From Pacificibacter maritimus (GTDB lineage Bacteria; Pseudomonadota; Alphaproteobacteria; Rhodobacterales; Rhodobacteraceae), in NCBI RefSeq assembly GCF_003814915.1, contig NZ_RKQK01000002.1, positions 373,184-437,183 on the forward strand: 64,000 nucleotides of DNA, given 5' to 3'. Within the stretch, counting starts at the first letter, position 1; the number at the start of each line of letters is the position of its first letter. Both the position numbers and the translations under genes were made by a program. This document shows, one piece after another, positions 28,932 to 37,843 of this stretch. The notes below the pieces were generated by a model that was given only the letters and a program-made list of their open reading frames with translations, was not told where the DNA came from and searched no databases.

Positions 28932-29504
28932 TTATTTTTCGAAATCGTAGTAATAAGCGTATGCCCATTTCGCGGGACTGTTCCAATGTGCGTTAACATC
29001 TGCAGCCTTGAGAGCTCCTTCTACCAGCTTGCAATATTCACCAGTCGGGGCATCACTTGTCGCAGCCGTCCCCAGCGTCGGTGTTCGACCCGATTGTTCG
29101 ACTACCTTATAACAAATCGCCGCAACCGTCCTCGCCGCCCAACTTGGATTGCCCCTGTTTTCATGCCCAAAGTAGAGGTCATACATAGTCAACGAGTAGT
29201 CCGTCAGTTCGATAGCCGATTTATGCAATTTGGCCAGAACATCTTCGTGGGCGCCAAGCGTTCCTCTAAATTTTCGACTTTGCGTCTCCAAACTAACTCT
29301 AAGTTTCTTGAGTTGCTCTATTTCCTTCCGTGCGTTTGGACGTGCACCCCATCCCATGTTCATCAGTGGATCATCTGGACATGCATCGAAAAAAATTTGC
29401 TCCGTATGCAGCTCAAAACCCTCGACATTTTCCTTAAGGAACTCACATAAAGAATTAATGTCGAATCCGAATTCGTCTTCCGGCCTAGGTAAATCATCAA
29501 TCAT
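28932..29504 (-). CDS. hypothetical protein overlapping the integrase 3' end
   Basis: 190 residues from the ATG at 29504, which overlaps the integrase stop (ATGATTGA); the frame extends to 29543. No family is recognised. It is mixed and soluble: EFGFDINSLCEFLKENVEGF, a Leu/Lys-rich helix around KEIEQLKKLRVSLETQSRKF, and an aromatic C-terminus WAYAYYYDFEK. No membrane segment or signal peptide is seen. Translational coupling to the integrase suggests a function in the element's life cycle or an integrase-proximal cargo. Confidence 0.6.
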   Translation of the reverse strand: MIDDLPRPEDEFGFDINSLCEFLKENVEGFELHTEQIFFDACPDDPLMNMGWGARPNARKEIEQLKKLRVSLETQSRKFRGTLGAHEDVLAKLHKSAIELTDYSLTMYDLYFGHENRGNPSWAARTVAAICYKVVEQSGRTPTLGTAATSDAPTGEYCKLVEGALKAADVNAHWNSPAKWAYAYYYDFEK

Positions 29505-30705
29505 GTTGATCCAACTCTTGGTCTTCCATGCCGTTTCGATCACCGATCACAAACTTTGACCATTCATCCATCAACTGACGCCGCCGCTGCAGCAAGTCTG
29601 ACCGAGCATAGGCGCGTTCGACCTTGGAACCAATGTTGTGAGCGAGGCTCATTTCCGCGATCTCGCGAGGCGCACCGGCGACGTCGGATGCCCAATCTCT
29701 GAACGTGGAACGGAACCCGTGCACAGTCACTCCTTCAACACCCATGCGACGCAGCAACATCAGCATTGCCATATTTGACAACGGTTTGTGACGTTTCTGG
29801 CCTTCGAATACGAATTCAGACTGCATAGCTTTCAATGGTTCGATGATACCCAACATAGCTTCAGTCAGAGGCACGCGGTGGTCTGAGCCTGTTTTCATAC
29901 GAATTTCTGGGCAGGTCCAAATGTTATCAATGAAATCCAATTCTTCCCAACGCATCCCCAAAGCTTCACCTGTGCGTGAGCCAGTCAAGCAAGTGAACAT
30001 TAAAGCTCTGGCAGCCATCGCATTTCGCGTTGAAAGATCCGCATAAAATGCAGGCACATCTTGCCAGGGCATCGCTTTGTGGTGCTTCACTTTGACTTTA
30101 ACCTTAGGGAGCACCTGCGCGTCCTTGATTGCTGTCACAGGGTTTTCACCAGAGCGAAAGCCCTTGGACTTTGCGACATCCAAAACGATCTTAAGCCGCT
30201 GCGCCAATCGCCGTGCTGTTTCATGTTTCTCTGTCCAAATTGGTGACAAGCACATCAAAATTTCACGCTGACCAATGCTATCAATGGGCATACGGCCAAT
30301 TTTGGGAAATGCATAATCGCGCAAAGTGTTAATCCATTGCTGACCGTGCTTGGCATTTTTCCACGTTGGCATTCGATCAATATGAACCTGCTGGGCTATT
30401 TCTTCGAACGTCGGAATATCGCGCTGCGCATTAAAACGCGGATTTAATCCCTGTTTAGCCATACGCCGATATTCAAGAGCGCGATCCCGCGCCTGGTTCA
30501 ACGTGACGACATCAGCGCCACCTAAGCCAAAATCAGTACGCAACGGCGCACCTTTTCGGTTTTTTTGCCCCTTAACAACAACACGCACAATCCAGCGCCG
30601 CGCCCCGCTTGGGTCCACGACAAGATACAAGCCGCCGCCGTCGCCGTGCCGCCCAGCGCCTAGGTTCTCAACAAGCTTCTTTGTTAGTTTTCCAGATAAG
30701 GCCAT
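29497..30705 (-). CDS. int: tyrosine integrase (P4-type, DUF4102 N-terminus)
   Basis: 402 residues. The N-terminus has the DUF4102 arm-binding pattern (HGDGGGLYLVVDPSGARRWI). The catalytic domain shows Arg244 in GSRTGEALGMRW, the His329-x-x-Arg332 box in HGFRSTFRDW, a later SLAHNIG and the nucleophile Tyr366 in RAYAR. It lies 150 bp from tRNA-Ser(GCT), whose 3' end is repeated at the far end of the island. It is therefore the enzyme that inserted and can excise the element. It appears intact. Confidence 0.93.
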   Translation of the reverse strand: MALSGKLTKKLVENLGAGRHGDGGGLYLVVDPSGARRWIVRVVVKGQKNRKGAPLRTDFGLGGADVVTLNQARDRALEYRRMAKQGLNPRFNAQRDIPTFEEIAQQVHIDRMPTWKNAKHGQQWINTLRDYAFPKIGRMPIDSIGQREILMCLSPIWTEKHETARRLAQRLKIVLDVAKSKGFRSGENPVTAIKDAQVLPKVKVKVKHHKAMPWQDVPAFYADLSTRNAMAARALMFTCLTGSRTGEALGMRWEELDFIDNIWTCPEIRMKTGSDHRVPLTEAMLGIIEPLKAMQSEFVFEGQKRHKPLSNMAMLMLLRRMGVEGVTVHGFRSTFRDWASDVAGAPREIAEMSLAHNIGSKVERAYARSDLLQRRRQLMDEWSKFVIGDRNGMEDQELDQHD

Positions 30706-30854
30706 TCAAAAATACCACAATTCATACCACCCAAGGAAAGCATACGAGGCAATTCGAAAGAAATCCAACAAAAAGATAAAATCGCACAAGGCGCAGATAA
30801 ACAAAGAAAAAGGTCGCCCAAGGCGACCTATTCAAAACCAACAAAATTGAGGTC

Positions 30855-30868
30855 TGGCGGAGACGAAG
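30855..30868. repeat. right attachment repeat in the tRNA-Ser 3' end
   Basis: TGGCGGAGACGAAG, identical to 5170-5183. It is the 3' terminus of tRNA-Ser, including the CCA complement, the usual crossover site for P4-type integrases. Confidence 0.85.
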
Positions 30869-30944
30869 GGATTCGAACCCTCGAGACCCTTCCGGGCCTA
30901 CTCCCTTAGCAGGGGAGCGCCTTCGACCACTCGGCCACGTCTCC
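30855..30944 (-). tRNA. tRNA-Ser (GCT)
   Basis: A 90-nt class II tRNA. The acceptor stem GGAGACG pairs with CGTCTCC, followed by discriminator G and an encoded CCA. The anticodon loop CTGCTAA within CTCCC...GGGAG gives GCT. A long variable arm and the GGTTCGAATCC T-arm are present. It is the integration target of the island and remains complete. Confidence 0.96.
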
Positions 30945-31275
30945 GCCGTCGTGATTAGAGTGCAGCCTATTATGATTCAAGCGGTTTTTTGGGCTGAGTG
31001 GAAATTAGTTGTGTTTTATTGGCCCTGATTTGCGCCCCCAACTGAGTTTACGGGGTCCATGCTGAGCTGTGCGCCGTGACTTCTATATCACAGGCCCTCC
31101 CAAAGTATCTTAGTCTTTCAATAAGAAATAGCCGAACTTCTTTACTTTACAAAATTACTCGGATAAGCAGCCCTTGCATTTTGACGCCAGCCACAAGGTC
31201 CGCCCTTTCAAGCCAGCCCATGCGTCCAAAGTCAAAAATGACTTGGACCAAAACACTTGAATGAGGGATAACGCC
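30945..31275. promoter_or_regulatory. promoter region of the TonB receptor
   Basis: 331 bp without a gene between tRNA-Ser and the iron receptor. The segment 31110-31160 is AT-rich and probably holds the promoter. The short plus-strand ORF at 31076 has no ribosome site. No convincing iron-regulator palindrome was found by eye. Confidence 0.35.
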
Positions 31276-33765
31276 ATGCGCAGCTTGCGTAACACGACTG
31301 CCGTTTCACGGCCCATTGAATCACGTCACATCGGCCTTTTGGGGGCCTCACTTGCAGCCGCTTGCTTCGCAGGTGCAGCAACAGCCCAAAATGCGAATGA
31401 TGGCGTTATTGTTTTGCCAACCGTTGATGTTGAAACCACAGAAGCCGCACCTGCGCAAAGTCAGCCGCAGCGGTCCACACGCCGCGCCTCTGCACCGCGC
31501 CCTGCTGCCCCTACGGTGTGCACACCAGAACTTACAGGCCAGCCGATCTGTGCAGCAGAAGATGCCGCGCGCGAACAAGCCGCGCGCGAAGCAGCCGAGG
31601 CAGCCCGTGTTGCTGAAGCCAAAGCCAATGCAGGCAACAGCCCCTACGCTGATCCAAATGCTGGCCTAAAAGCGGACACGCTTTCTATGGGCAAGCTGAC
31701 TGGCGAAATCAAAGACATGCCGCGCACAGTAACCGCTGTGACAAAAGAAGCATTGGAAACAACGGGCACGACATCCGTGCGTGAATTGGCCCGTACGACA
31801 CCTGGTATTTCGCTTGGTTTCGGTGAGGGTGGCAATGCCTATGGTGACAACATCTATGTGCGCGGATTTAAGGCAAACAACGATGTTTACGTTGATGGCG
31901 TGCGTGATCCAGGCATCGGTGTGCGTGAGACTTTCAACACAGAACAGGTTGAAGTTTTGAAAGGTCCAGCGGGTACAATCGGCGGACGCGGCACAACAGG
32001 TGGTGCGGTAAATATCGCGACGAAGAAGGCACAAGACGTTGATTTTACGCATATCGGTGTAAACGTGACCGATGCTGGCACAGCGCGCACGACACTTGAT
32101 ATGAACCGTGTGGTTGATGACCGCTTTGCCTACCGCTTGAATGGTATGTTGCAAGATGGTGACGTCGCGGGTCGCGATTCATTGAACGACGACCGCCAAG
32201 GCGCATCAGCCGCTGTGCGTTACAAGTTTAACGACAAAGTTACGTTGGAAGCGGATTACGCTTACACTAACATGAACCAAACACCTGACTGGGGCGTGCC
32301 ATATATTTCTGCACCTTCTGGCAATACCGACCCGAACTTCCCCGAAGGTCCAGTGACCGAATTTGGTGTTGATCGCGAGTCATTCTACGGCGTTAAAGGT
32401 CGTGATTACCAAGAAGCCACCAGCAAAGTCGGCACAGCCCGCTTGATTTGGGAATTGGACAACGGCTTGACCTTGACCAACACCCTGCGCGCCTCCACAG
32501 CAATTAACGATTACATTTTGACAGCGCCAAGTTCGGTGAATGACAACGGATCTACCGATGCTGCGGATTGGACTGCGAACCTGAGCTTCAAGAGCCGTTA
32601 CCAAGAAACTGACGTTATTTCTGACGATCTAGAACTGTCAGGCGTAAAAAACTTAGGCGGCTATGAGCATAGCTTCACCTTTGGCGCACATATTAGCCAA
32701 GAAGACGTTTCAACCTATTCTTACGACGATCTGTTGAGCGAAGATTACCAAGACACAAGCGGCAACCGCTGTGTGGTTGATGTGGTCAACCCAGATGCAG
32801 CCGGCGAAGGGTGCTGGGACGGATCACAAGCGCAACGTTCTGATAGCCATACAGATACAAATGTGCGCACCACTTCTGTCTTTGTCATGGATAGCGTGAA
32901 ACTGTCAGACCAGTGGACTGTAAATGGTGGCCTGCGTGTGGACCACTACGATCTGTCACGCGACAGTTATGATGATACAGGCGCTGTGACAGACTCCTAC
33001 AGCCGTGAAGATACCATGCTGAACTGGAATGTGGGCGCAGCCTACAAACCGCAAGACGATCTTACACTTTACGGCGCTATTGCAACATCAACCAACCCAA
33101 TGGGGCAAGAAATTGCATCGGGTGGTAGTTTCTACGGTGGCCTAGATGAAAATGGTCAAGCGCTTGCACCTGAGAAAAACACATCCTACGAGCTAGGTGT
33201 AAAATACGAGTACTCAGATCACTTGCTTTTGACGGCAGCCTTGTTCAACACAACAAAAGACAACGCACGTGAAGATATCGGCGGTCGCGGCAACTCTGTT
33301 GCATACGACACCTTGAAATACCAAGTGCAAGGTCTTGAGTTGGGTGTCTCTGGCCGCATCCACGATCGTATCGGCGTCTACGGTGGTGCTGTCTACATGG
33401 ATAGCGAAGTTCTGGAAAGCCAAGACCCAGATGCGATTGGCGAAGAAATTCCAAATATCGCCAAAACACAGTTCAACTTACTGACAACTTACGACGTCAC
33501 AGAAGATCTGATGTTGGGCCTACAAACCAATTTTGTAGGAGAACGCAATCTTGGCGGCATCTATGCAAACGGCAAAACACTGCCCGAGCAATGGAGCTTT
33601 GACATCGTAGGGTCTTACCAATTGAACGACAATTCCGACATTCAGTTCGGGATCACAAACGCCACAGACGCAACACTTTACGATGCGGCATACCGTTCAG
33701 GCGAACCCTTCACTTATGTGGCCCCTGGCCGCGAAATCTGGGCAACGTTTAACGTGAAATTCTAA
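31276..33765 (+). CDS. TonB-dependent siderophore receptor (catecholate type)
   Basis: 829 residues from the ATG at 31276, which follows GAGGG by 8 nt; an ATG five codons earlier lacks a site. A signal peptide ends near ATAQ. A 100-residue Pro/Ala/Glu-rich segment follows, then the plug (SVRELARTTPGISLGFGEGG, YVRGFKANNDVYVDGVRD, GPAGTIGGRGTTGGAVN) and a beta-barrel ending in REIWATFNVKF. The terminal Phe is the usual barrel end. It imports ferric siderophores across the outer membrane using TonB. The next gene is a PiuC/YbiX hydroxylase, the arrangement of E. coli fiu-ybiX and Pseudomonas piuA-piuC. Confidence 0.9.
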   Translation: MRSLRNTTAVSRPIESRHIGLLGASLAAACFAGAATAQNANDGVIVLPTVDVETTEAAPAQSQPQRSTRRASAPRPAAPTVCTPELTGQPICAAEDAAREQAAREAAEAARVAEAKANAGNSPYADPNAGLKADTLSMGKLTGEIKDMPRTVTAVTKEALETTGTTSVRELARTTPGISLGFGEGGNAYGDNIYVRGFKANNDVYVDGVRDPGIGVRETFNTEQVEVLKGPAGTIGGRGTTGGAVNIATKKAQDVDFTHIGVNVTDAGTARTTLDMNRVVDDRFAYRLNGMLQDGDVAGRDSLNDDRQGASAAVRYKFNDKVTLEADYAYTNMNQTPDWGVPYISAPSGNTDPNFPEGPVTEFGVDRESFYGVKGRDYQEATSKVGTARLIWELDNGLTLTNTLRASTAINDYILTAPSSVNDNGSTDAADWTANLSFKSRYQETDVISDDLELSGVKNLGGYEHSFTFGAHISQEDVSTYSYDDLLSEDYQDTSGNRCVVDVVNPDAAGEGCWDGSQAQRSDSHTDTNVRTTSVFVMDSVKLSDQWTVNGGLRVDHYDLSRDSYDDTGAVTDSYSREDTMLNWNVGAAYKPQDDLTLYGAIATSTNPMGQEIASGGSFYGGLDENGQALAPEKNTSYELGVKYEYSDHLLLTAALFNTTKDNAREDIGGRGNSVAYDTLKYQVQGLELGVSGRIHDRIGVYGGAVYMDSEVLESQDPDAIGEEIPNIAKTQFNLLTTYDVTEDLMLGLQTNFVGERNLGGIYANGKTLPEQWSFDIVGSYQLNDNSDIQFGITNATDATLYDAAYRSGEPFTYVAPGREIWATFNVKF

Positions 33766-33784
33766 GCCCACAGAACACGCATTT

Positions 33785-33811
33785 TGCGGGCGGTCCTTGG
33801 GGCCGCCCGCA
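33785..33811 (+). terminator. hairpin between receptor and hydroxylase genes
   Basis: TGCGGGCGG / CCGCCCGCA with a 9-nt loop, followed by ATTCCCTTTT. It sits 20 bp after the receptor stop and likely reduces read-through into the hydroxylase gene. Confidence 0.7.
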
Positions 33812-33840
33812 TTCCCTTTTCGACAAAACAGGTCCATGCC

Positions 33841-34524
33841 ATGCTGATCACAATCCCACAGGTTCTTACAAAAGCCCAAGTGCAAACCCTGCGCGCGGAC
33901 CTTGAGACAAGCCCATGGCAAGATGGCCGAAAGACCGCGGGCGCCCAGTCGCAAAGCGTCAAACTGAATCAACAACTCGATCCCGAAAGCGCAGAGGCCG
34001 CCCGCCTTGGCGAACAAGTCTTACGTGCCTTAACCAACCATCCGTTGTTTTTGTCAGCCGCATTGCCTCTGCGCATTTTGCCCCCGATGTTCAATCGCTA
34101 TGAGACGGGCGAAACCTTTGGCGTACACGTTGATAACGCGATCCGCGTGTCGCCCTTTACCCAAGAACGCCTGCGCGCCGATCTATCAATGACCCTCTTT
34201 TTGTCTGAACCCGATGAATATGAAGGCGGCGAACTTGTGATCGAAGACCACTATGGCACGCAAGAGGTGAAACTCTCTGCGGGTGATATGGTTTTATACC
34301 CGTCAACATCGCTGCATGAAGTGCGCCCTGTGACCAGCGGCGCACGTATTTCGTCCTTCTTTTGGCTGCAAAGCATGATCAGATCAAACGAGCATCGCAC
34401 AATGCTTTTCGATCTGGATCAAACAATCCAACTTCTCACGCAACGCCTTGGTGTGGACGACGCTGAAGTCGTGCGCCTGACAGGTATTTATCACAACATG
34501 ATCCGTCTTTGGTCCGAGGTCTAA
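33841..34524 (+). CDS. PKHD-type Fe(II)/2-oxoglutarate dioxygenase (PiuC/YbiX)
   Basis: 227 residues from the ATG at 33841 ([20 protein letters not shown]). The iron ligands are visible as His96-Val-Asp98 in [10 protein letters not shown] and His159 in [10 protein letters not shown]. The 2-oxoglutarate-binding Arg lies in [10 protein letters not shown]. Family members are linked to siderophore receptors and are thought to process siderophore complexes. The length matches E. coli YbiX. The exbB gene starts 4 nt after its stop. Confidence 0.93.
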   Translation: MLITIPQVLTKAQVQTLRADLETSPWQDGRKTAGAQSQSVKLNQQLDPESAEAARLGEQVLRALTNHPLFLSAALPLRILPPMFNRYETGETFGVHVDNAIRVSPFTQERLRADLSMTLFLSEPDEYEGGELVIEDHYGTQEVKLSAGDMVLYPSTSLHEVRPVTSGARISSFFWLQSMIRSNEHRTMLFDLDQTIQLLTQRLGVDDAEVVRLTGIYHNMIRLWSEV

Positions 34525-34528
34525 TTCT

Positions 34529-35329
34529 ATGCGCATTCTTTCTACACTCACCGTGACCCTCCCCTTGTTTTTCATAGCGCAGACCGCGACTGCTGAAACA
34601 TTGGGTGAAAAATGGGCCCGCTTTAACGCATATGTCGCCACAGCTGGCCAAGATCACATGTCGCCCATCGGCATGTATATGGCGGCTGATGTCGTGGTGA
34701 AATCCGTCATGCTTGCACTGATTTTTGCATCCTTGCTTACATGGGCCATTTTTGCAGCAAAACTATTGTCGCTAGGCGTCGCCCGCCTGCGCTTGCAACA
34801 AAGCTATCGCCAGCTTGATACAGACGCCACATTGCGCGGCGCGGCACCTGATGGTCGTGGAGCGATGCCCGCGATGATTGCAGCCGCTTTGATAGAACGC
34901 GATCGCGCCAGTGCGGACATGCCGCGTGATGGCATCAAAGACCGCGCGGAATCAGCTTTGTCACGGGTTGAAGCAGGTGCGGCACGCCGTATGGCGGCAG
35001 GCACAGGGCTTTTGGCGAATGTCGGCGCTGTTGCGCCCTTCGTCGGCCTGTTCGGCACCGTTTGGGGCATTATGAACAGCTTTATTTCAATCGCCAATAC
35101 CAACACCACCAATCTGGCCGTTGTGGCACCTGGCATCGCGGAAGCTTTGCTGGCCACAGCGCTGGGGCTTGTGGCGGCGATCCCTGCGGTGATTTTCTAC
35201 AATATCCTATCACGTGCGATCACAGGCTACCGCGTTATGCTGACCGATGCTGCGACCTTGGTGCAGCGCACTTTGTCGCGCGACCTTGATCGCGCCTTTA
35301 CCGCGCAATCAACTGTTGAAGTGGAATAG
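34529..35329 (+). CDS. exbB: TonB-system proton channel subunit ExbB
   Basis: 266 residues. A signal-like N-terminus ends near TATAE. A first membrane helix lies at about 55-80 (SVMLALIFASLLTWAIFAAK). Two further helices follow, in the conserved NVGAVAPFVGLFGTVWGIMN and LATALGLVAAIPAVIFYN segments. With ExbD it converts the proton gradient into TonB motion. It is in an apparent operon with the hydroxylase upstream and exbD 3 nt downstream. Confidence 0.95.
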   Translation: MRILSTLTVTLPLFFIAQTATAETLGEKWARFNAYVATAGQDHMSPIGMYMAADVVVKSVMLALIFASLLTWAIFAAKLLSLGVARLRLQQSYRQLDTDATLRGAAPDGRGAMPAMIAAALIERDRASADMPRDGIKDRAESALSRVEAGAARRMAAGTGLLANVGAVAPFVGLFGTVWGIMNSFISIANTNTTNLAVVAPGIAEALLATALGLVAAIPAVIFYNILSRAITGYRVMLTDAATLVQRTLSRDLDRAFTAQSTVEVE

Positions 35330-35332
35330 ATC

Positions 35333-35782
35333 ATGGGTGCTAAAATTGGTGGTGATGGCGGCGATCTCGCCGAACAAAGCGATATCAACATCACGCCGTT
35401 TATCGATGTGATGCTCGTGCTTTTGATTATTTTTATGGTCGCAGCACCGCTTTCAACAGTTGATATCCCTGTGGAATTGCCTGTGGCTGTCGCAGATGCG
35501 CCCGTGCGCCCATCTGAGCCGATTTTCATTACAATCGCAGAGGATCTTACCCTATCTATAGGCGAAGTCACGATTGAGCGCGCAGACTTGCCCATGGAAG
35601 TCGGCATCGCCACGCGCCTGAACCGTGATGAGCGCCTATATCTGCGCGCCGACACTTCCGTACCCTACGGCGAGCTGATCAAAGTGATGAACACTCTGCG
35701 CAGCGAAGGCTATTTAAAAGTTGGCCTTGTCGGCCTTGATCCAGCCTCAGCTGACCCAGAAGATGTGGAGAATGCGCTATGA
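35333..35782 (+). CDS. exbD: TonB-system subunit ExbD
   Basis: 149 residues with one N-terminal membrane helix in NITPFIDVMLVLLIIFMVA. The Asp in it is the proton-carrying residue of the ExbD/TolR family. The periplasmic domain follows (YLRADTSVPYGELIKVMNTL). It overlaps tonB by 4 bp (ATGA), which supports coupled synthesis of the complex. Confidence 0.95.
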   Translation: MGAKIGGDGGDLAEQSDINITPFIDVMLVLLIIFMVAAPLSTVDIPVELPVAVADAPVRPSEPIFITIAEDLTLSIGEVTIERADLPMEVGIATRLNRDERLYLRADTSVPYGELIKVMNTLRSEGYLKVGLVGLDPASADPEDVENAL

Positions 35783-36615
35783 GTTTCGCATATGCTCAGG
35801 GCAATTCAGGCCCTCTTATTTGGACTTTGGCATTGGTGGGCAGTGTCGCCGTTCATGGGACGCTATCGGCCCAATTCATCCAAGACCCCACCCCGCCCAT
35901 AACCGCATCTGCGGGCGCAACGGGCGCCATCTTGTTTGATTTGGCAGATGTTATCACCGCCCCATCGACAAGCGGTGAGGCCAGTGTGGAAGTGGCAGAG
36001 GCAGAAGACGCGCCGACGGTAACCGAAAGCCCCGAAGTGGTTGAAGCTGCCAAAGCGGCGGATGAGCCGATGTTGGCGCAAATCCCCTATGCAGTAGAAG
36101 ACGACAGCCTAAAATTCGGCATCGCCAGCCCTGATCCAGTTGAGGACACCGAAGAAACCGCTGAAGAAATGGCGCAGGCCTATGACGAAGAGAAAATCCT
36201 AGAACCAAGCGCCGTTGGATCAGAAGCCGCCGAAGCGCAAGCTGCCTCATCCGAGGGATCAGATGCGGCCGATAAAGGCGATACAGCGCAGGCAAAATCC
36301 GAAGGTCTCACAGCCGTCGAAATGGCGCAAATTGCGGATTGGCAGAAATCTATTGTGGTTCGTATCGCAGCCGCGCGCAAATACCCCGCGCAGGCGCGCA
36401 GTAAAAAGATCGAAGGCGAAGTGCGCATGCGCTTTTCGATAGATCAATACGGTGTGATCATTTCGCGCTCGGTGGAAACTACATCAGGGGCCGCTATCCT
36501 TGACCAAGCTGCATTGGACGTTTTGGATGGGATCGAAAAATTACCCACCCCGCCGCAAAGTTTAGCGCGCGAGGCCATCACAATGATCGTGCCCATCAAT
36601 TACCGTTTTAAGTAA
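35779..36615 (+). CDS. tonB: TonB energy transducer
   Basis: 278 residues. An N-terminal membrane anchor (SGPLIWTLALVGSVAVHGTL) contains the His of TonB anchors. A long acidic Ala/Glu-rich periplasmic linker takes the place of the usual Pro-Lys repeat. The C-terminal domain has the AARKYPAQARSKKIEGEVRM motif and ends VPINYRFK. It links ExbBD to the receptor upstream. Its last 16 bp overlap the convergent hydroxyacid oxidase gene. Confidence 0.93.
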   Translation: MSFAYAQGNSGPLIWTLALVGSVAVHGTLSAQFIQDPTPPITASAGATGAILFDLADVITAPSTSGEASVEVAEAEDAPTVTESPEVVEAAKAADEPMLAQIPYAVEDDSLKFGIASPDPVEDTEETAEEMAQAYDEEKILEPSAVGSEAAEAQAASSEGSDAADKGDTAQAKSEGLTAVEMAQIADWQKSIVVRIAAARKYPAQARSKKIEGEVRMRFSIDQYGVIISRSVETTSGAAILDQAALDVLDGIEKLPTPPQSLAREAITMIVPINYRFK

Positions 36616-37694
36616 ACATGTTCTGGCGTGATGTCCGCGATGGTGCGGCATCCCGCCAGCATCATCGCTGCCTCTAATTCATCTTTCAGCATCCGCAAAA
36701 CATGGCTGGCGCCCTGCGCCCCTGCGACTGCCAAACCACATAGGACTGGCCGACCAACCAGCACGGCCGAGGCCCCCAAAGCCAAAGCTTTGAAAATATC
36801 GGTGCCACGCCGAATGCCACTGTCCATGAAAACGGGTATCGCGTCACCGACAGCCTGCACCACCTCTGGCAGCGCATTTATTGCTGAGGGCACCCCATCC
36901 AAAACGCGCCCACCGTGATTTGAAACGACCAATGCCGACGCGCCGCTTTGCACAGCAAGTAGCGCATCTTCAGGGGACAAAACACCTTTTATGACCACAG
37001 GCAAACCAACAGATTCGCACAGCCATGCAACGTCTTCCCACGTCGGGGCGCAATGCGCCACGCGGTCAAACAGAAGCGTTTCATCCGCCGCCAATGGTGC
37101 GAATTGCGGCCTTGGCAGACCCGCAAGGTTCACCGCTGAAATACCATCAGGCAGCGCAAACCCTGTTTCAATTTCACGGTCGCGAATTCCATTGACAGGC
37201 GCATCGACAGTTAAGACCAAAGCGCTGTAACCAGCGCGCATAGCGCGCTCGGCCAATACCATTGTCGTGGAACGATCAGCTTGCCAATACAATTGAAACC
37301 ACGATGTGTTTCCCTCACCTGCTGTGGCGACGTCAGACATCGGGGTTGCCGATTGTGAACTTAGGATCATTGGCAAATCCTGAGCGGCGGCGGCTTGTGC
37401 AGTTGCGCATTCCCCCTGCGGGCACAGCAGTTTTTGATAGGCGATTGGGGCGATCAAAAGCGGTGCTGACATTGGGGTATTTAACACAGTCACTTGCGTC
37501 CCCCCCCCACGTAGATCACGCAAAATCCGCGGACGAATACAAATATTTTCGAAATCCGATTGATTGGCGCGCAGGGTCGTTTCACTGCCAGCACCCCCGA
37601 AAAAATATGCCAAGTGATCCTCGGGCAAGTGTGCTTGCGCCGCTTTGAAATAAGCATTCAACGTGGGCATTGAGTGATGTGAATCCGTGGGCAT
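36600..37694 (-). CDS. FMN-dependent alpha-hydroxy acid oxidase/dehydrogenase
   Basis: 364 residues of the LldD/glycolate oxidase family. FMN-site motifs are present (PLLIAPIAYQKLLCP and FMDSGIRRGTDIFKALALGA). The catalytic His is in VVSNHGGRVLDG. Substrate cannot be told; lactate, glycolate or mandelate are family options. It converges on tonB with overlap and is divergent from hemP, so it shares the intergenic region 37695-37843. That position suggests it may be iron-responsive. Confidence 0.87.
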   Translation of the reverse strand: MPTDSHHSMPTLNAYFKAAQAHLPEDHLAYFFGGAGSETTLRANQSDFENICIRPRILRDLRGGGTQVTVLNTPMSAPLLIAPIAYQKLLCPQGECATAQAAAAQDLPMILSSQSATPMSDVATAGEGNTSWFQLYWQADRSTTMVLAERAMRAGYSALVLTVDAPVNGIRDREIETGFALPDGISAVNLAGLPRPQFAPLAADETLLFDRVAHCAPTWEDVAWLCESVGLPVVIKGVLSPEDALLAVQSGASALVVSNHGGRVLDGVPSAINALPEVVQAVGDAIPVFMDSGIRRGTDIFKALALGASAVLVGRPVLCGLAVAGAQGASHVLRMLKDELEAAMMLAGCRTIADITPEHVYLKR

Positions 37695-37733
37695 TTTGCA
37701 AGGTCCTCGGCAAGTTTCGTTACATTGAATGGT

Positions 37734-37800
37734 CGATAATCTATCGCATTTTAATTTCTGATAGAAAAGATAGGAATTGACTTATCTTATCTTTTTAGTC
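37734..37800. promoter_or_regulatory. palindrome-rich hemP / hydroxyacid oxidase control region
   Basis: This AT-rich stretch holds GATA-ATC-TATC (37734-37744) and AAGATA...TATCTT halves around a 10-bp spacer. They resemble iron-regulator (Fur/Irr-type) operators and lie between two divergent genes. The regulator cannot be named from sequence alone. Confidence 0.4.
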
Positions 37801-37843
37801 AGAAATAAGCCAACGCAACAAACTTGAACAGCGCACAGATTTT

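Larger units (their letters stand above)
5170..30868 (-). mobile_element. integrative genomic island carrying BREX, inserted in tRNA-Ser
   Basis: The element is bounded by a 14-bp direct repeat, TGGCGGAGACGAAG, at 5170-5183 and 30855-30868. The right copy is the 3' end of tRNA-Ser(GCT), including the CCA complement. A tyrosine integrase begins 150 bp from the tRNA and reads inward. All recognised genes between the repeats are on the minus strand. The integrase-proximal module (integrase, AlpA-like, replication-type winged helix, TerS-like, iterons) resembles a phage satellite or PICI-like element. The other 20 kb is a type 1 BREX operon. The left end is AT-rich (about 5195-5260). Excision would leave an intact tRNA-Ser. 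Confidence 0.88.

Noticed and set aside
31076-31264. 62-codon ORF before the TonB receptor
   Set aside because: No ribosome site and no recognisable sequence; it lies in the promoter region.
37262-37648. plus-strand ORF of 128 codons in the hydroxyacid oxidase gene
   Set aside because: Antisense shadow of a clear family member.
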